This document shows positions 22,687 to 35,723 of a stretch of DNA of 64,000 nucleotides, piece after piece. This DNA comes from Pseudomonas sp. sp1636. Its GTDB lineage: Bacteria > Pseudomonadota > Gammaproteobacteria > Pseudomonadales > Pseudomonadaceae. Location of the stretch: assembly GCF_030376615.1 (NCBI RefSeq), contig NZ_JARRAB010000010.1, forward strand, positions 114,246-178,245, in the 5' to 3' direction. The position numbers were made by a program, and so were the translations under genes. How positions within the stretch are numbered: the first letter of the stretch is position 1; each line of letters starts with the position of its first letter. The notes under the pieces are model-generated. The model was given only the letters and a program-made list of their open reading frames with translations, was not told the origin of the DNA and did not search any database.

Positions 22687-23496
22687 TCAGTCGACGATTT
22701 CGACCTTGACCCGCAGCGTCATGTCTTCACGTCCCTGGGTCGAACGGTGGCGCAGGAAACCGCCGTGCTCGGCCTGGCTCTGTTGGTTAACGCCACCGAT
22801 GCTGATCCACTCCCCAAGCCGGCCACTGACCCGGGTATCGGTGTTCTGGATGTCGATTACCCCGGGCTGCGACTGGTTCAGCCGATCGCGATTGCTGCTG
22901 ATGTTTATATGCACGATATCGCCCGTCAGGCTGGCGGTGACATAGAAACCGCGGGTGACGTCGCGGTATTCGGTGCTGTTGTACACCTGGCCATAGGCAT
23001 CGCGGCTGGTCGAGCTGAGGGGGACGCTCTGGCCGACCTGAATCAGCGCTGGGTAACCCTCGGTGGCTTGTACCTGCTGGGTGCCACCGCCACGGCTGTC
23101 GGTGCTGCGGCTGATGATGCGCACCTGGTCGCGGCCGTTGATTTCGCCCCGACCAATCTGCGCCTGGGCATTGCCGGCGCTGAGCGTGCCGTCGGCACGA
23201 TAGCCGCGGTCGCTCTGGTAGCTGGATTCCGAGCTGTCGACGCTGATCAGCAAGCGCCGCGGACGGGTGTCCAACTGCTCGAGCAGTTGGCGGATTTCCT
23301 CGATCTTCGCCGGCGTAGCGTTGACGATCAACTGGTTGCCATAGGCAGTGACGCGCCCATCGCGGCCCAGCACCGACTGCGCCACTGGCAGCACCTCATC
23401 GGCGCTGCGGTAATTCAGCGCGATGACCTCGGTGGCCGCACTGAGGGGCAGGGCAATGCCGAACAGCAGGGCGGCGAGCAAGGTACGCGCACTCAT
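22687..23496 (-). CDS. Periplasmic secretin-N-domain protein of unknown role
   Basis: 269 aa. A signal peptide (about 1-20, ending LPLSA-A) precedes one short secretin N-type domain (about 24-95: VIALNYRSADEVLPVAQSVL and NQLIVNATPAKIEEIRQLL). A beta-rich C-terminal half follows, with SVPLSSTS and GEWISIGGVNQQ segments that resemble the start of the secretin core. At this length it cannot form a full secretin pore. Its start overlaps the stop of the DUF7931 gene by 4 bases, so the two are probably coupled. I recall a similar pair in P. aeruginosa (about PA2632-PA2633), annotated as hypothetical. Confidence 0.75.
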   Translation of the reverse strand: MSARTLLAALLFGIALPLSAATEVIALNYRSADEVLPVAQSVLGRDGRVTAYGNQLIVNATPAKIEEIRQLLEQLDTRPRRLLISVDSSESSYQSDRGYRADGTLSAGNAQAQIGRGEINGRDQVRIISRSTDSRGGGTQQVQATEGYPALIQVGQSVPLSSTSRDAYGQVYNSTEYRDVTRGFYVTASLTGDIVHINISSNRDRLNQSQPGVIDIQNTDTRVSGRLGEWISIGGVNQQSQAEHGGFLRHRSTQGREDMTLRVKVEIVD

Positions 23497-24131
23497 AGCA
23501 GGAAGCTCCTTAGATCCGGGTCAGTGATGCTGGTCTGCCAGGCCTGATCGAACTGCGCCTGGCGTAAGCGCACGCGGGCGGGATCCTGGTACAGCGCATA
23601 GCCGGCACATTGCTCGGGCTCTGGACGCAGCAGCAAGCCGCGATCGTCGGCCAGCAAAAAGGCCACCTCCTCGCCGGGGTAGTCCGGGTGCAGCTTGCGA
23701 ATATGCAGATTGCTCGACAGGCGACGCGACAAGCCGAGCAGGCGGTGGCCCAGTTTCACCGCGCGGGCGATGTCTTTGACCAGGATGCGCAGCTGGTTTT
23801 TCGGGCTGGCCAACAGGAAGCGGGTGCAGGCCTCCTGGACGCTGCTGTGGTGATACAACCAGGGTTCCAGGTCAATGCTGTAGATGCACAGGCTGCGTTG
23901 GGCCTGCTGGAGCATGGCCAGGGCGTGGGCACGGGCCATCTCGGGCTGATCGAAGCGCTCCAGCGCCAGGTGTTCGCCGAGGATGAACGGTGCCGGTTCT
24001 GTCAGCGGATTTTCCGCCAGGGCAGATTCGGGATTGTGCACGGCAAAACGCCCCGGCGACTGAAACTCGATGGCGGGAAGCTCTGCTGGCTCGTTGCTCT
24101 CGGTGGCATCTGACGGGGCGTTTTCGTTCAT
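23493..24131 (-). CDS. DUF7931-like protein, phospholipase D-like fold suspected
   Basis: 212 aa. The N-terminal 60 residues are acidic and low in complexity. The rest contains ARAHALAMLQQAQRSLCIYS, QLRILVKDIARAVKLGHRLL and a C-terminal FDQAWQTS. That layout recalls half of a phospholipase D-type domain, but the HKD catalytic motif is absent. It lies 13 bp after the GNAT gene and overlaps the secretin-domain gene, suggesting an operon from the cupin gene through to 22687. Function unknown. Confidence 0.7.
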   Translation of the reverse strand: MNENAPSDATESNEPAELPAIEFQSPGRFAVHNPESALAENPLTEPAPFILGEHLALERFDQPEMARAHALAMLQQAQRSLCIYSIDLEPWLYHHSSVQEACTRFLLASPKNQLRILVKDIARAVKLGHRLLGLSRRLSSNLHIRKLHPDYPGEEVAFLLADDRGLLLRPEPEQCAGYALYQDPARVRLRQAQFDQAWQTSITDPDLRSFLL

Positions 24132-24144
24132 CCTGACCTCGCGG

Positions 24145-24570
24145 TTATTGGCTGTGGCGCACCATATCCACATGGGGAATACCGGCGTCGAGGTATTCGC
24201 CGCTGACGATGGCAAAACCAAGCCTTTCATAGAACGGCGTGGCCTGCACCTGGGCGCTGAGCATTTGTTGCTGCAGGCCACGCTTTTCCGCTTCCGCGAT
24301 CACCGCGCGCAGCAGTGCATCGCCGACTTTCAGGCCGCGCCAGTCCTTGAGCACCGAAACCCGACCGATATGCCCGTCCGGCAGCAGGCGTGCGGTGCCG
24401 ATCGGATAATCGCCCTCGTAGGCGAGAAAGTGCGATGCCTCGACATCTTCCGCATCCCATTCGAGTTCCGGCGGCACCGCTTGCTCGGCAATGAACACGG
24501 TCTCGCGAATGCGCCGCAGTTCGGCGTTGTCCTTTTGCCAATCGGCCAGACGGACGTGAATGTCATTCAT
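24145..24570 (-). CDS. GNAT-family N-acetyltransferase (ElaA/YjcF-like)
   Basis: 141 aa. It starts at MNDIHVRLADWQ. The acceptor-side signature LRRIRETVFIAEQAVPPELEWD and the acetyl-CoA loop region GRVSVLKDWRGLKVGDALL, followed by the QVQATPFYERLGF helix, are typical of small GNATs. The substrate is not predictable. It overlaps the cupin gene upstream by 8 bases, so it is cotranscribed. Confidence 0.85.
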   Translation of the reverse strand: MNDIHVRLADWQKDNAELRRIRETVFIAEQAVPPELEWDAEDVEASHFLAYEGDYPIGTARLLPDGHIGRVSVLKDWRGLKVGDALLRAVIAEAEKRGLQQQMLSAQVQATPFYERLGFAIVSGEYLDAGIPHVDMVRHSQ

Positions 24571-25729
24571 CAGCAAACTCCAGACTACCCTGCTTGGCCA
24601 GTTCCAGCAGCAGATTACGCCCCTCGTCATCGCCCAGCCATGCACCAAGGTTATCGATATGTAACGCGTCGGCCGAGCAGATCAGTTTCAGCAGTTCGCG
24701 CAGGCCGGCAGACAGCAGACGGCTCTGGCCGCTGGCGAACAGCACCAGGTCTTCGCCCACTTCGGACCAGGCCAGGCGGGCGCTGGGGTTGCGAATCAGC
24801 ACCGCGCCGTCTTGCAGGCTGGCGCGGAAGGCCTGCTCGTCGATCTCGATGCCGGCGATCAGTTCAGGGTAGCGCGGCTCGGTCATGAACTGGCCAAACC
24901 AGGTCATCAGCAGGCGCTCATCGCTCATGTGTTCATTGAGCAGGGCTTTCAAACGATCCAGGGCGTCACGCTGGATCTGGTGCGGGTCGCTGGCCGGCTG
25001 CGCATCGGCGTCGCTGTAGCGATCCTCATCGGGCAGGAACTGGCCGAGAAAGTCGGTGAAATGGGTCAGTACTTCGGCGGCGCTTGGCGCGCGGAAGCCT
25101 ACGGAATAGGTCATGCAATCATCCTCAGCGGTACCACAGTGGGCCAGGAGCGGCGGCAGATAGAGCATGTCGCCGGGTTCCAGAACCCATTCTTCAGTTT
25201 TAGCGAATTCGGCGAGGATCTTCAGATCCGCGTGTTGCAGTAACGGGCTATCGGAGTTGCACATCTGGCCGATCTGCCAACGGCGTTTGCCGTAGCCCTG
25301 CAGCAGGAACACATCGTAATTGTCGAAGTGCGGGCCGACGCCGCCGCCAGGCGCGGCAAAGCTGATCATCACGTCGTCGATGCGCCACTTGGGCAGAAAC
25401 TTGAACTCTTCGAGCAGTTCGGCCACCTCCGGCACGAACTGGTCGACGGCCTGCACCAGCAACGTCCAGTCATGCTCCGGCAGGTGGGCGAAGGCATCTT
25501 CGGCGAACGGGCCACGGCGCAATTCCCAGGGGCGCTCGCCGTGTTCGATGATCAGGCGCGACTCGATTTCTTCTTCCAGGGCCAGGCCAGCCAGTTCGTC
25601 GGGCGAGATCGGGCTCTCGAAGCCGGGCATGGCCTGGCGCACCAGCAGGGGTTTCTTCTGCCAGTAGTCGCGCAGGAATTCACGGGCCGTAAGACCGCCC
25701 AGAAGTTGCAGCGGAGTATCAGATTTCAT
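24563..25729 (-). CDS. roxA: Ribosomal protein uL16 arginine hydroxylase (RoxA/YcfD type)
   Basis: 388 aa JmjC/cupin 2-oxoglutarate and Fe(II) oxygenase. The facial triad starts in GPHFDNYDVFLLQG (HxD) with the distal His in PPLLAHCGTAEDD. The N-terminal FLRDYWQKKPLLVRQA is the family hallmark, and the C-terminal half is the winged-helix-like domain. E. coli YcfD hydroxylates an arginine of ribosomal protein L16. I chose ATG 25729; the longer upstream frame runs into the purB terminator. Confidence 0.88.
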   Translation of the reverse strand: MKSDTPLQLLGGLTAREFLRDYWQKKPLLVRQAMPGFESPISPDELAGLALEEEIESRLIIEHGERPWELRRGPFAEDAFAHLPEHDWTLLVQAVDQFVPEVAELLEEFKFLPKWRIDDVMISFAAPGGGVGPHFDNYDVFLLQGYGKRRWQIGQMCNSDSPLLQHADLKILAEFAKTEEWVLEPGDMLYLPPLLAHCGTAEDDCMTYSVGFRAPSAAEVLTHFTDFLGQFLPDEDRYSDADAQPASDPHQIQRDALDRLKALLNEHMSDERLLMTWFGQFMTEPRYPELIAGIEIDEQAFRASLQDGAVLIRNPSARLAWSEVGEDLVLFASGQSRLLSAGLRELLKLICSADALHIDNLGAWLGDDEGRNLLLELAKQGSLEFADE

Positions 25730-25758
25730 CGCCAAGCCCTTGAAATAAATAAAATCCT

Positions 25759-25788
25759 GAAAAAGAAAACGCCCGGCATAGCCGGGCG
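25759..25788 (-). terminator. Intrinsic terminator of purB
   Basis: Minus strand: CGCCCGGC-TAT-GCCGGGCG followed by TTTTCTTTTT. A strong hairpin with a U-tract just after the purB stop; roxA starts 30 bases further on. Confidence 0.88.
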
Positions 25789-25806
25789 TCAGAGGGCTAT
25801 TGCCGC

Positions 25807-27219
<1,413 letters not shown>

Positions 27220-27264
27220 TCATACATTAAATTGCTGTCCTGGCCGCGTTTGCTCGACAGCCGT

Positions 27265-28122
27265 TCAGCGGCTGCGCCGGGCAATCGACAGCAGGCTGGA
27301 AGCAAAAATCAACGCGGCACCGATCAGCGAGGTCAGATCCGGGGTTTCGCCCCAGCGCAGCCAGGCGATCGCCCCGGCGAAGACGATGGCCAAGTAAGCG
27401 AAGGGGCCAATCAGGCCGGGCGGCGCCATGCCATAGGCCTTGGACATGATGATCTGGCTGATGGTGGCGAGCAGGCCGATTGCCAGCAACAGGCTCAGTT
27501 GATGATGGTTCAGCGGTTGCCAGGCCCAGCTCAGCGGGATTGCCGACCCCAGCGCGCCGAATAGCGAGAAGTAGAACACGATGCGATACGCCGGTTCGGT
27601 ATCGCTCATCTCGCGAATGGAGACAAAGGCGAACGCCGCCAGAACACTGGCCGCCATGCCGATCAGGGTATTGCCGCCGAGCAAGGCGCTCGAGGGTTTC
27701 GCCACCAGCAGCACGCCGAGCAGGCCGATGCCGGTCGTTAGCAGGATGCGTTTGCTCAGCGGCTCCTTCAGCCACCACCGGGCGATCAGGGGCGTGAACA
27801 GCGGGGCCGAGTAGGTGAACAGCATGGCGTCGGCCAGGGGCAGGTGGGCAATCGCGTAGAAGAAGCAGTACATCGCCGCCAGGCCATAGCCGGTGCGCCA
27901 CAGATGCGACTTGAGACGCGTGGTTCTGAGCGGGGCTACACCCTTGAGCAGAACCAGCGGCAGAAAGAACAGCACGCCGACCAGGTTACGAAAGAACACC
28001 ACCGACTCGTTATTGACGCTGCTCGAGACTTCGCGAACGCCGACGCCCATCAGCGCGAACAGCAGTGCCGACAGTGCCAGCAAGGCGGCGCCCTGCATGG
28101 GTTTGACCATGCGGGTGGCCAT
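27265..28122 (-). CDS. EamA/DMT-superfamily transporter
   Basis: 285 aa with about ten hydrophobic helices arranged as two EamA repeats, the second beginning near NTLIGMAASVLAAFAF. This is the layout of drug/metabolite exporters (RhaT/YdcZ-like). The substrate is unknown. I chose ATG 28122, two bases after the hflD stop codon, which suggests readthrough from mnmA-hflD; M at 28110 is possible. It ends about 90 bp before purB. Confidence 0.88.
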   Translation of the reverse strand: MATRMVKPMQGAALLALSALLFALMGVGVREVSSSVNNESVVFFRNLVGVLFFLPLVLLKGVAPLRTTRLKSHLWRTGYGLAAMYCFFYAIAHLPLADAMLFTYSAPLFTPLIARWWLKEPLSKRILLTTGIGLLGVLLVAKPSSALLGGNTLIGMAASVLAAFAFVSIREMSDTEPAYRIVFYFSLFGALGSAIPLSWAWQPLNHHQLSLLLAIGLLATISQIIMSKAYGMAPPGLIGPFAYLAIVFAGAIAWLRWGETPDLTSLIGAALIFASSLLSIARRSR

Positions 28123-28124
28123 GC

Positions 28125-28745
28125 TTAACCGCGCAACAGCGGGTAGAGTTCCTTGAGCAACTTGCTGCGGCTGAACACCAGTTGCCAGCGATGGCCGCCA
28201 AGTTGGCGCCACAGGCGTGCCGAGCGGATGCCGGCGAGTAACAGGGCGCGAATCTTCGAGGCATTGCTCGGTTGCTGCAGGTGGCGCACGTCGCCCTGTA
28301 CCTGGATGCGCTGGCGGAAGGTGCTGATGGTGTCTTGATAAAGGCTGCCACAGGCGGCGATGACGTTTTCATGCACCAGGCCGAAATGGCCGACCTGGTT
28401 CTGAATCTGATCCAGGCGGCTACCCATGACTTGCAGCATGTCGTCGCGCTTGGCCAATTGCCTCTCCAGCCCGAGCAGGGCCAGGGCATAGCGCAGCGGT
28501 TCGCGCTGCAGGCTGGCCGGATCGCGCTCCAGAGCGCTGATCAGGGCGCGGTAGCCGTCGCGCAGGTTGAGGTCATCGCCACCGTACACATCCAGGGTAT
28601 TTTGTGGGTCGCGCACCAGTAGGCTGCCGAGCATGCACACCAGCCCTGGCTCGCCAACCTGGCCGGTCTTGGCCAGCTTATCGACCAGCACGGCGGCTTC
28701 GAAAACCGCACCCAGGGCGATCAGTTGTTCCTGCGTCGGGCTCAT
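28125..28745 (-). CDS. hflD: High-frequency lysogenization protein HflD homolog
   Basis: 206 aa, mainly alpha-helical. The family stretches [20 protein letters not shown] and [20 protein letters not shown] are clear. In E. coli HflD sits at the inner membrane and binds phage lambda CII; its housekeeping role is not settled. Its start overlaps the mnmA stop by 4 bases, a linkage conserved across gammaproteobacteria. Confidence 0.93.
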   Translation of the reverse strand: MSPTQEQLIALGAVFEAAVLVDKLAKTGQVGEPGLVCMLGSLLVRDPQNTLDVYGGDDLNLRDGYRALISALERDPASLQREPLRYALALLGLERQLAKRDDMLQVMGSRLDQIQNQVGHFGLVHENVIAACGSLYQDTISTFRQRIQVQGDVRHLQQPSNASKIRALLLAGIRSARLWRQLGGHRWQLVFSRSKLLKELYPLLRG

Positions 28746-29875
28746 GGATGCTTATCCTTGCTGCTCCAGGGCTCTGCTATTTCGATCACGCTGCCGCCGA
28801 GGCAGACCTCGCCGTCGTAGAACACCACCGACTGGCCCGGGGTGACCGCGCGTTGCGGCATGGCAAAACTGGCGCGATAGCCAGTGGCCGTTTGTGTCAG
28901 GGTGCAGACTTGATCGCCTTGGCGATAGCGCACCTTGGCCGTTAGCTGGCGCGGTTCGTTGAGCTCGAGCGGGTTGACCCAGTAAATCTGCGAGACGAGC
29001 AGGGCGCTGGAAAATAGCCAGGGGTGATCGTTGCCCTGACCGACGACCAGCACATTGCGCTCGAGGTCTTTTTGCAGCACGTACCAGGGCTCGTCGCTGG
29101 CGTCTTTCAAGCCGCCGATCCCCAGACCCTGGCGCTGGCCAATGGTGTGGTACATCAAACCATGGTGGCGGCCGATGACCTCGCCCTCGGCGGTTTCGAT
29201 ATCGCCGGGCTGGGCTGGCAGGTACTGCTTGAGGAAGTCGCTGAAACGCCGCTCGCCGATAAAGCAGATGCCGGTGGAGTCTTTTTTCTTCGCCGTGGCC
29301 AACTGGTGTTTCTCGGCGATGGCGCGCACGGCCGGTTTTTCCAGTTCACCCACCGGAAACAGGGTCTTGGCGATCTGTTCGCCACCGACCGCGTGCAGGA
29401 AGTAACTCTGATCCTTGTTCGGATCCAGCCCCTTGAGCAGTTCGGTGCGGCCAGCGCGATCGCGGCGGCGCACGTAGTGGCCGGTAGCGATCAGGTCGGC
29501 GCCGAGCGCCAGGGCGTAATCGAGGAAGGCCTTGAACTTGATTTCGCGGTTGCACAGGATGTCCGGGTTGGGCGTGCGCCCGGCCTTGTATTCGGCGAGG
29601 AAATGCTCGAACACGTTGTCCCAATACTCAGCGGCGAAGTTGGCGGTGTGCAGTTCGATGCCGATTTTGTCGCACACGGCCTGGGCATCGGCCAGGTCAT
29701 CCATGGCGGTGCAGTATTCGGTGCCGTCGTCTTCGTCCCAGTTCTTCATGAACAGGCCTTCGACCTGATAGCCCTGTTCGAGCAGCAGCAGGGCGGAGAC
29801 GGAGGAGTCCACGCCGCCGGACATGCCGACTATGACGCGTTGCTGTTGTGGGCTGGGGAGGGCTGGATCAGGCAT
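28742..29875 (-). CDS. mnmA: tRNA-specific 2-thiouridylase
   Basis: 377 aa. Adenylates U34 of tRNA-Lys, tRNA-Glu and tRNA-Gln and inserts sulfur. The PP-loop [10 protein letters not shown] is at residues 18-27. The two catalytic cysteines lie in [13 protein letters not shown] and [12 protein letters not shown]. Sulfur arrives through TusBCDE, encoded at 50350-51728 in this same window, and tRNA-Glu(UUC), a substrate, is at 62286. It is the first gene of mnmA-hflD. Confidence 0.97.
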   Translation of the reverse strand: MPDPALPSPQQQRVIVGMSGGVDSSVSALLLLEQGYQVEGLFMKNWDEDDGTEYCTAMDDLADAQAVCDKIGIELHTANFAAEYWDNVFEHFLAEYKAGRTPNPDILCNREIKFKAFLDYALALGADLIATGHYVRRRDRAGRTELLKGLDPNKDQSYFLHAVGGEQIAKTLFPVGELEKPAVRAIAEKHQLATAKKKDSTGICFIGERRFSDFLKQYLPAQPGDIETAEGEVIGRHHGLMYHTIGQRQGLGIGGLKDASDEPWYVLQKDLERNVLVVGQGNDHPWLFSSALLVSQIYWVNPLELNEPRQLTAKVRYRQGDQVCTLTQTATGYRASFAMPQRAVTPGQSVVFYDGEVCLGGSVIEIAEPWSSKDKHP

Positions 29876-29937
29876 GGGAGTGTCTGCACAAAAGACGAAA
29901 TTCTAACAGGCTGCCGCTGCCAAGGCTAAGACGGTAT

Positions 29938-30378
29938 TCAGTCCCGGATCAGTTTCAGGTCATGCAGCGGTTCGGCGAGGTAGTCGTCGATGCAGCGCAG
30001 AACCAATTCGCTACGCCAGCGCTCTGGCTGGCTGGACAGCTCATCGCGGGTCAGCCATGAGGTGCCGACTATGTCGCTGTCCAGGCTGCGCTGCGGGTGG
30101 TGGCGCAGCGCTTTGGCGGCAAAGCAGATGCGCTGATAGGTCACGCCATTGCTCGGCGCGGTGTACAGATAAACGCCGACGACGCCGCTGAGTTCGACAT
30201 CCCAGCCGGTTTCTTCGAGGGTCTCACGCAGCGCTGCCTCGCGCAGGGTTTCGTTGGCTTCAAGGTGTCCGGCAGGTTGATTGAAGACCAGCCGTCCACC
30301 TTTAAGCTCTTCGACGAGGAGAAAGCGGCCTTGGTTTTCGACAACAGTGGCTACGGTGATGTGGGGATGCCAATCCAT
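29938..30378 (-). CDS. nudJ: Nudix hydrolase (NudJ-like)
   Basis: 146 aa. The Nudix box GHLEANETLREAALRETLEETGW (G-x5-E-x7-RE-x2-EE-x-G pattern) is complete. E. coli NudJ (YmfB) is encoded beside mnmA-hflD and hydrolyses thiamin pyrophosphates and nucleoside triphosphates. The same linkage here (62 bp upstream of mnmA) supports the name; the substrate is inferred. Confidence 0.85.
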   Translation of the reverse strand: MDWHPHITVATVVENQGRFLLVEELKGGRLVFNQPAGHLEANETLREAALRETLEETGWDVELSGVVGVYLYTAPSNGVTYQRICFAAKALRHHPQRSLDSDIVGTSWLTRDELSSQPERWRSELVLRCIDDYLAEPLHDLKLIRD

Positions 30379-30460
30379 GTGTTTGCCCTGTTAGGAGTGG
30401 GTCGATCATAGCAGTCGCCGGCCGGTGAACCGCCATGCTCTGCACCTGCTGCACCTGGAC

Positions 30461-30505
30461 GCACAAGCAGAAGCCCCGGCACTTGGCCGGGGCTTCTGCT
30501 TGTGC
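30461..30505. terminator. Very long perfect hairpin (20-bp stem) after idh
   Basis: GCACAAGCAGAAGCCCCGGC, a 5-base loop, and the exact reverse complement. It lies about 30 bases after the idh stop and about 80 bases upstream of the Nudix start. The core AAGCCCCGGC/GCCGGGGCTT is a usual Pseudomonas terminator stem, here extended by ten more pairs and lacking a long U-tract. Confidence 0.75.
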
Positions 30506-30533
30506 GGCGCGGTCAAGCGCCGGGTGTTACGCC

Positions 30534-32759
<2,226 letters not shown>

Positions 32760-33125
32760 TTTGGATTAACTCTCTTCTTTGCTGAGCGTGCACAGAATCT
32801 CGAGATGCGCAGGTAGGCGCGTTCGCTCAAAGTCGTCAATGAGCCGAAAGTCGAGGATTTGCCGCGGTGATGTTGGATGCACCAGTAGAGCGTTGAGCGG
32901 TTGAACAATTGCGCTGGGGTAGCGGCACAACTGATTCAGGGTCGGTTGTCTCGTTCAGGCCAGACAAACCGGTATGACTCGTTAGTCATGGCGCGCAGTA
33001 TACCATTGCTCTCAGGCGCTGAAGAATGCCCTTGCACTTAAGACGAAGGAACAAGTGGTTTCACCCGATTCAAGTGAGTTACTCTCGGCCGATGCGTACT
33101 GTTTAACCACAAGACGGAGTCCAGC
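32760..33125. promoter_or_regulatory. Divergent idh/icd control region
   Basis: 366 bp with no gene. It must contain the promoters of both isocitrate dehydrogenase genes. The icd ribosome site is GGAG eight bases before the ATG. I could not identify clean -35/-10 pairs or a repeated operator. Confidence 0.5.
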
Positions 33126-34382
33126 ATGGGATACCAAAAGATCCAGGTGCCAGCAAGCGGTGACAAAATCACCGTCAATGCCGATATGTCCCTGAACGTA
33201 CCGAACAACCCGATAATCCCCTACATCGAGGGTGACGGCATCGGCATCGATATCAGCCCGGTGATGATCAAAGTCGTCGATGCGGCTGTCGAGAAAGCTT
33301 ACGGCGGCGAGCGCAAGATCTCCTGGATGGAAGTTTATGCCGGCGAGAAGGCCACCCAGGTTTACGATCAGGACACCTGGTTGCCCCAGGAGACTTTGGA
33401 CGCAGTCAAAGACTATGTCGTTTCCATCAAGGGGCCGTTGACCACTCCGGTCGGCGGAGGCATCCGCTCCCTCAATGTAGCCTTGCGCCAGCAGCTGGAT
33501 CTGTACGTTTGCCTGCGCCCGGTACGCTGGTTCGAGGGCGTGCCCAGCCCGGTGAAGAAGCCTGGCGACGTCGACATGACCATCTTTCGTGAAAACTCCG
33601 AAGATATTTATGCCGGGATCGAGTGGAAAGCCGGCTCGCCGGAAGCCGACAAGGTCATCAAGTTCCTTAAAGAGGAAATGGGCGTCACCAAGATCCGCTT
33701 CGACGAAAACTGCGGTATCGGCGTCAAGCCGGTTTCCAAAGAAGGCACACGCCGCCTGGCGCGCAAGGCTCTGCAGTATGTGGTCGACAACGACCGCGAC
33801 TCGCTGACCATCGTGCACAAAGGCAACATCATGAAGTTCACCGAAGGTGCCTTCAAAGAGTGGGCTTACGAAATCGCCGCCGAAGAGTTCGGCGCGACCC
33901 TGCTCGACGGCGGTCCTTGGATGCAGTTCAAGAACCCGAAAACCGGCAAGAACGTCATCGTCAAGGACGCCATCGCCGACGCCATGCTGCAGCAGATCCT
34001 GCTGCGCCCGGCTGAATACGATGTAATCGCCACCCTCAACCTGAACGGCGATTATCTGTCCGACGCCCTTGCGGCCGAAGTCGGCGGTATCGGTATCGCC
34101 CCTGGCGCCAACCTGTCCGACAGCATCGCCATGTTCGAGGCGACGCACGGCACGGCACCCAAGTACGCCGGCAAGGATCAGGTGAACCCAGGGTCGCTGA
34201 TCCTGTCTGCCGAAATGATGTTGCGCCACATGGGCTGGGTCGAGGCAGCGGATCTGATCATCAAGGGCACCAACGGCGCTATCGCGGCCAAGACCGTGAC
34301 CTATGACTTTGAGCGCCTGATGGACGGCGCCCAGTTGCTGTCCTGCTCGCAGTTCGGCGATGCCATGATCGCTCACATGTGA
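33126..34382 (+). CDS. icd: NADP-dependent isocitrate dehydrogenase (dimeric)
   Basis: 418 aa TCA-cycle enzyme. The isocitrate-binding stretch [20 protein letters not shown] carries S115, equivalent to the serine phosphorylated by AceK in E. coli (S113). The metal-binding helix [19 protein letters not shown] and the signature around [16 protein letters not shown] are intact. It ends with a strong terminator. With aceA in the window, its activity sets flux between the TCA cycle and the glyoxylate shunt. Confidence 0.97.
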   Translation: MGYQKIQVPASGDKITVNADMSLNVPNNPIIPYIEGDGIGIDISPVMIKVVDAAVEKAYGGERKISWMEVYAGEKATQVYDQDTWLPQETLDAVKDYVVSIKGPLTTPVGGGIRSLNVALRQQLDLYVCLRPVRWFEGVPSPVKKPGDVDMTIFRENSEDIYAGIEWKAGSPEADKVIKFLKEEMGVTKIRFDENCGIGVKPVSKEGTRRLARKALQYVVDNDRDSLTIVHKGNIMKFTEGAFKEWAYEIAAEEFGATLLDGGPWMQFKNPKTGKNVIVKDAIADAMLQQILLRPAEYDVIATLNLNGDYLSDALAAEVGGIGIAPGANLSDSIAMFEATHGTAPKYAGKDQVNPGSLILSAEMMLRHMGWVEAADLIIKGTNGAIAAKTVTYDFERLMDGAQLLSCSQFGDAMIAHM

Positions 34383-34465
34383 GTGTCAGCGGTATGGAAA
34401 GGGCCGCTCGCGTGGCCCAGTGCTGTTCACTCAAGGGTTTGTCGACTAATCCTTGAGCAATAGAC

Positions 34466-34498
34466 AAATCCGGATCTCCACGAGGGATCCGGATTTTT
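34466..34498 (+). terminator. Intrinsic terminator of icd
   Basis: AAATCCGGATC (34466-34476) pairs perfectly with GATCCGGATTT (34486-34496) and is followed by TTT. The intergenic stretch 34383-34832 otherwise holds only the hairpins described next. Confidence 0.9.
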
Positions 34499-34699
34499 CA
34501 TGTTTGCGGCTAGATGCTCTGGTTGAGCTGATTCCCCAGGAGTGGTTTCAGACCGCTGTCGCGTTGGCCAACAAGGCCGCCACCCGCCGCCGCTTACTCT
34601 CAAGGTAGGGTGTTATGGCTGGAGCAGTTTCTCCCTCGCCGCCCCGGGCGACTGGCAGGGTTGCGCGGCAGCATCAGGTGTCTGCTCATTACAAAACCT

Positions 34700-34790
34700 C
34701 CCGGGCCATCAAGGCCCGGGTCGGTGAGGATTGCCAAGGCACGCTTCCCGATTGACCGCAATGCTGCCCCTTGTCAGTGGCAGCATTGCG
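34700..34790 (-). terminator. Two strong hairpins downstream of cspD
   Basis: CCCGGGCC-ATCAA-GGCCCGGG (34700-34720) is followed on the minus strand by GGTTTTGT, a weak U-tract. CGCAATGCTGCC (34758-34769) pairs perfectly with GGCAGCATTGCG (34779-34790). Both lie between convergent icd and cspD; together they probably end cspD transcription. Confidence 0.6.
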
Positions 34791-34832
34791 ATCCGTGACC
34801 GGCCTTTGGGGGAGCGCCAAGCATCTGGTTGC

Positions 34833-35096
34833 TCAGGCTTCAGCCGTATTGCCGCGGGCTTGGCTAGTAGCGACGGGCATTTCGGTGTTGGCCGAAAGCG
34901 CGTTGATGTTCACGGCGTGGAGTCCTTTCGGGCCTTGGATAATATCGAAGCTTACCGCCTGGCCAGCTTTCAAGGTTTTATAGCCATCCATCTGGATTGC
35001 CGAGTAATGGGCGAACAGATCCTCATCCCGGCCATCGGCCAGAATGAACCCATAGCCCTTGGCGTTATTGAACCACTTGACCTTACCGCTAAGCAT
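34833..35096 (-). CDS. cspD: Cold-shock-domain protein CspD
   Basis: 87 aa. The S1-like beta barrel has RNP1 (KGYGFI) and RNP2 (DLFAHY). It starts [14 protein letters not shown]. The tail beyond the barrel (about 68-87) is typical of CspD, which in E. coli blocks replication in stationary phase. It diverges from clpS, an arrangement conserved in gammaproteobacteria; the 235 bp between must hold both promoters. Confidence 0.93.
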   Translation of the reverse strand: MLSGKVKWFNNAKGYGFILADGRDEDLFAHYSAIQMDGYKTLKAGQAVSFDIIQGPKGLHAVNINALSANTEMPVATSQARGNTAEA

Positions 35097-35331
35097 GCTG
35101 ATATCCCTCTGCAAAGAACTCCACCACTGGAGTATCATCCACTTCTGATTCCGCGCGCGAATCAACTGGCTTGGGCGAGGGCGCGGAATCCCTCATACCT
35201 ACACAACAGGTGGGTATTCATTGTTTGTAACACCGTTTTGCCGATAGTCAAGGCGCTGCTCAATTGCCTGAGAACCCGGTCAAACGCCATCTATCATCCG
35301 TGCTCGCCCAGCCACGAACCTTTATTCCAGC

Positions 35332-35694
35332 ATGCATGCAAGTAGCCAGATTCGACTAACATTCAATCAGGATCGTCCGGCAACACGTGAGGACGATTCC
35401 ACCGGCCTTGCCGTGCAGGAATCCAAGCCCGCGTTGCAGGCACCACCGCTGTATAGGGTGGTCATATTCAATGATGACTACACGCCGATGGATTTTGTGG
35501 TCGAAGTGCTCGAGGTGTTTTTTAACTTAAACCGGGAGCTGGCGACCAAGATCATGCTGACCGTTCACACAGAGGGGCGGGCAGTATGTGGCGTGTTTAC
35601 CCGCGACATCGCCGAAACCAAGGCAATGCAGGTTAATCAGTACGCTAGAGAAAGCCAGCATCCGCTACTCTGTGAGATAGAGAAGGACGGTTAA
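35332..35694 (+). CDS. clpS: ClpS, adaptor of ClpAP for N-degron substrates
   Basis: 120 aa. The core begins at [20 protein letters not shown], where the ND and M residues form the pocket for N-terminal Leu, Phe, Tyr and Trp. The flexible N-terminal arm (about 1-35) contacts ClpA. It delivers substrates made by Bpt and Aat, encoded about 3-4 kb downstream. clpA starts 29 bp after its stop. Confidence 0.96.
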   Translation: MHASSQIRLTFNQDRPATREDDSTGLAVQESKPALQAPPLYRVVIFNDDYTPMDFVVEVLEVFFNLNRELATKIMLTVHTEGRAVCGVFTRDIAETKAMQVNQYARESQHPLLCEIEKDG

Positions 35695-35723
35695 CGCCGG
35701 CCGCTTGGGTATGAGGTGAAGCC

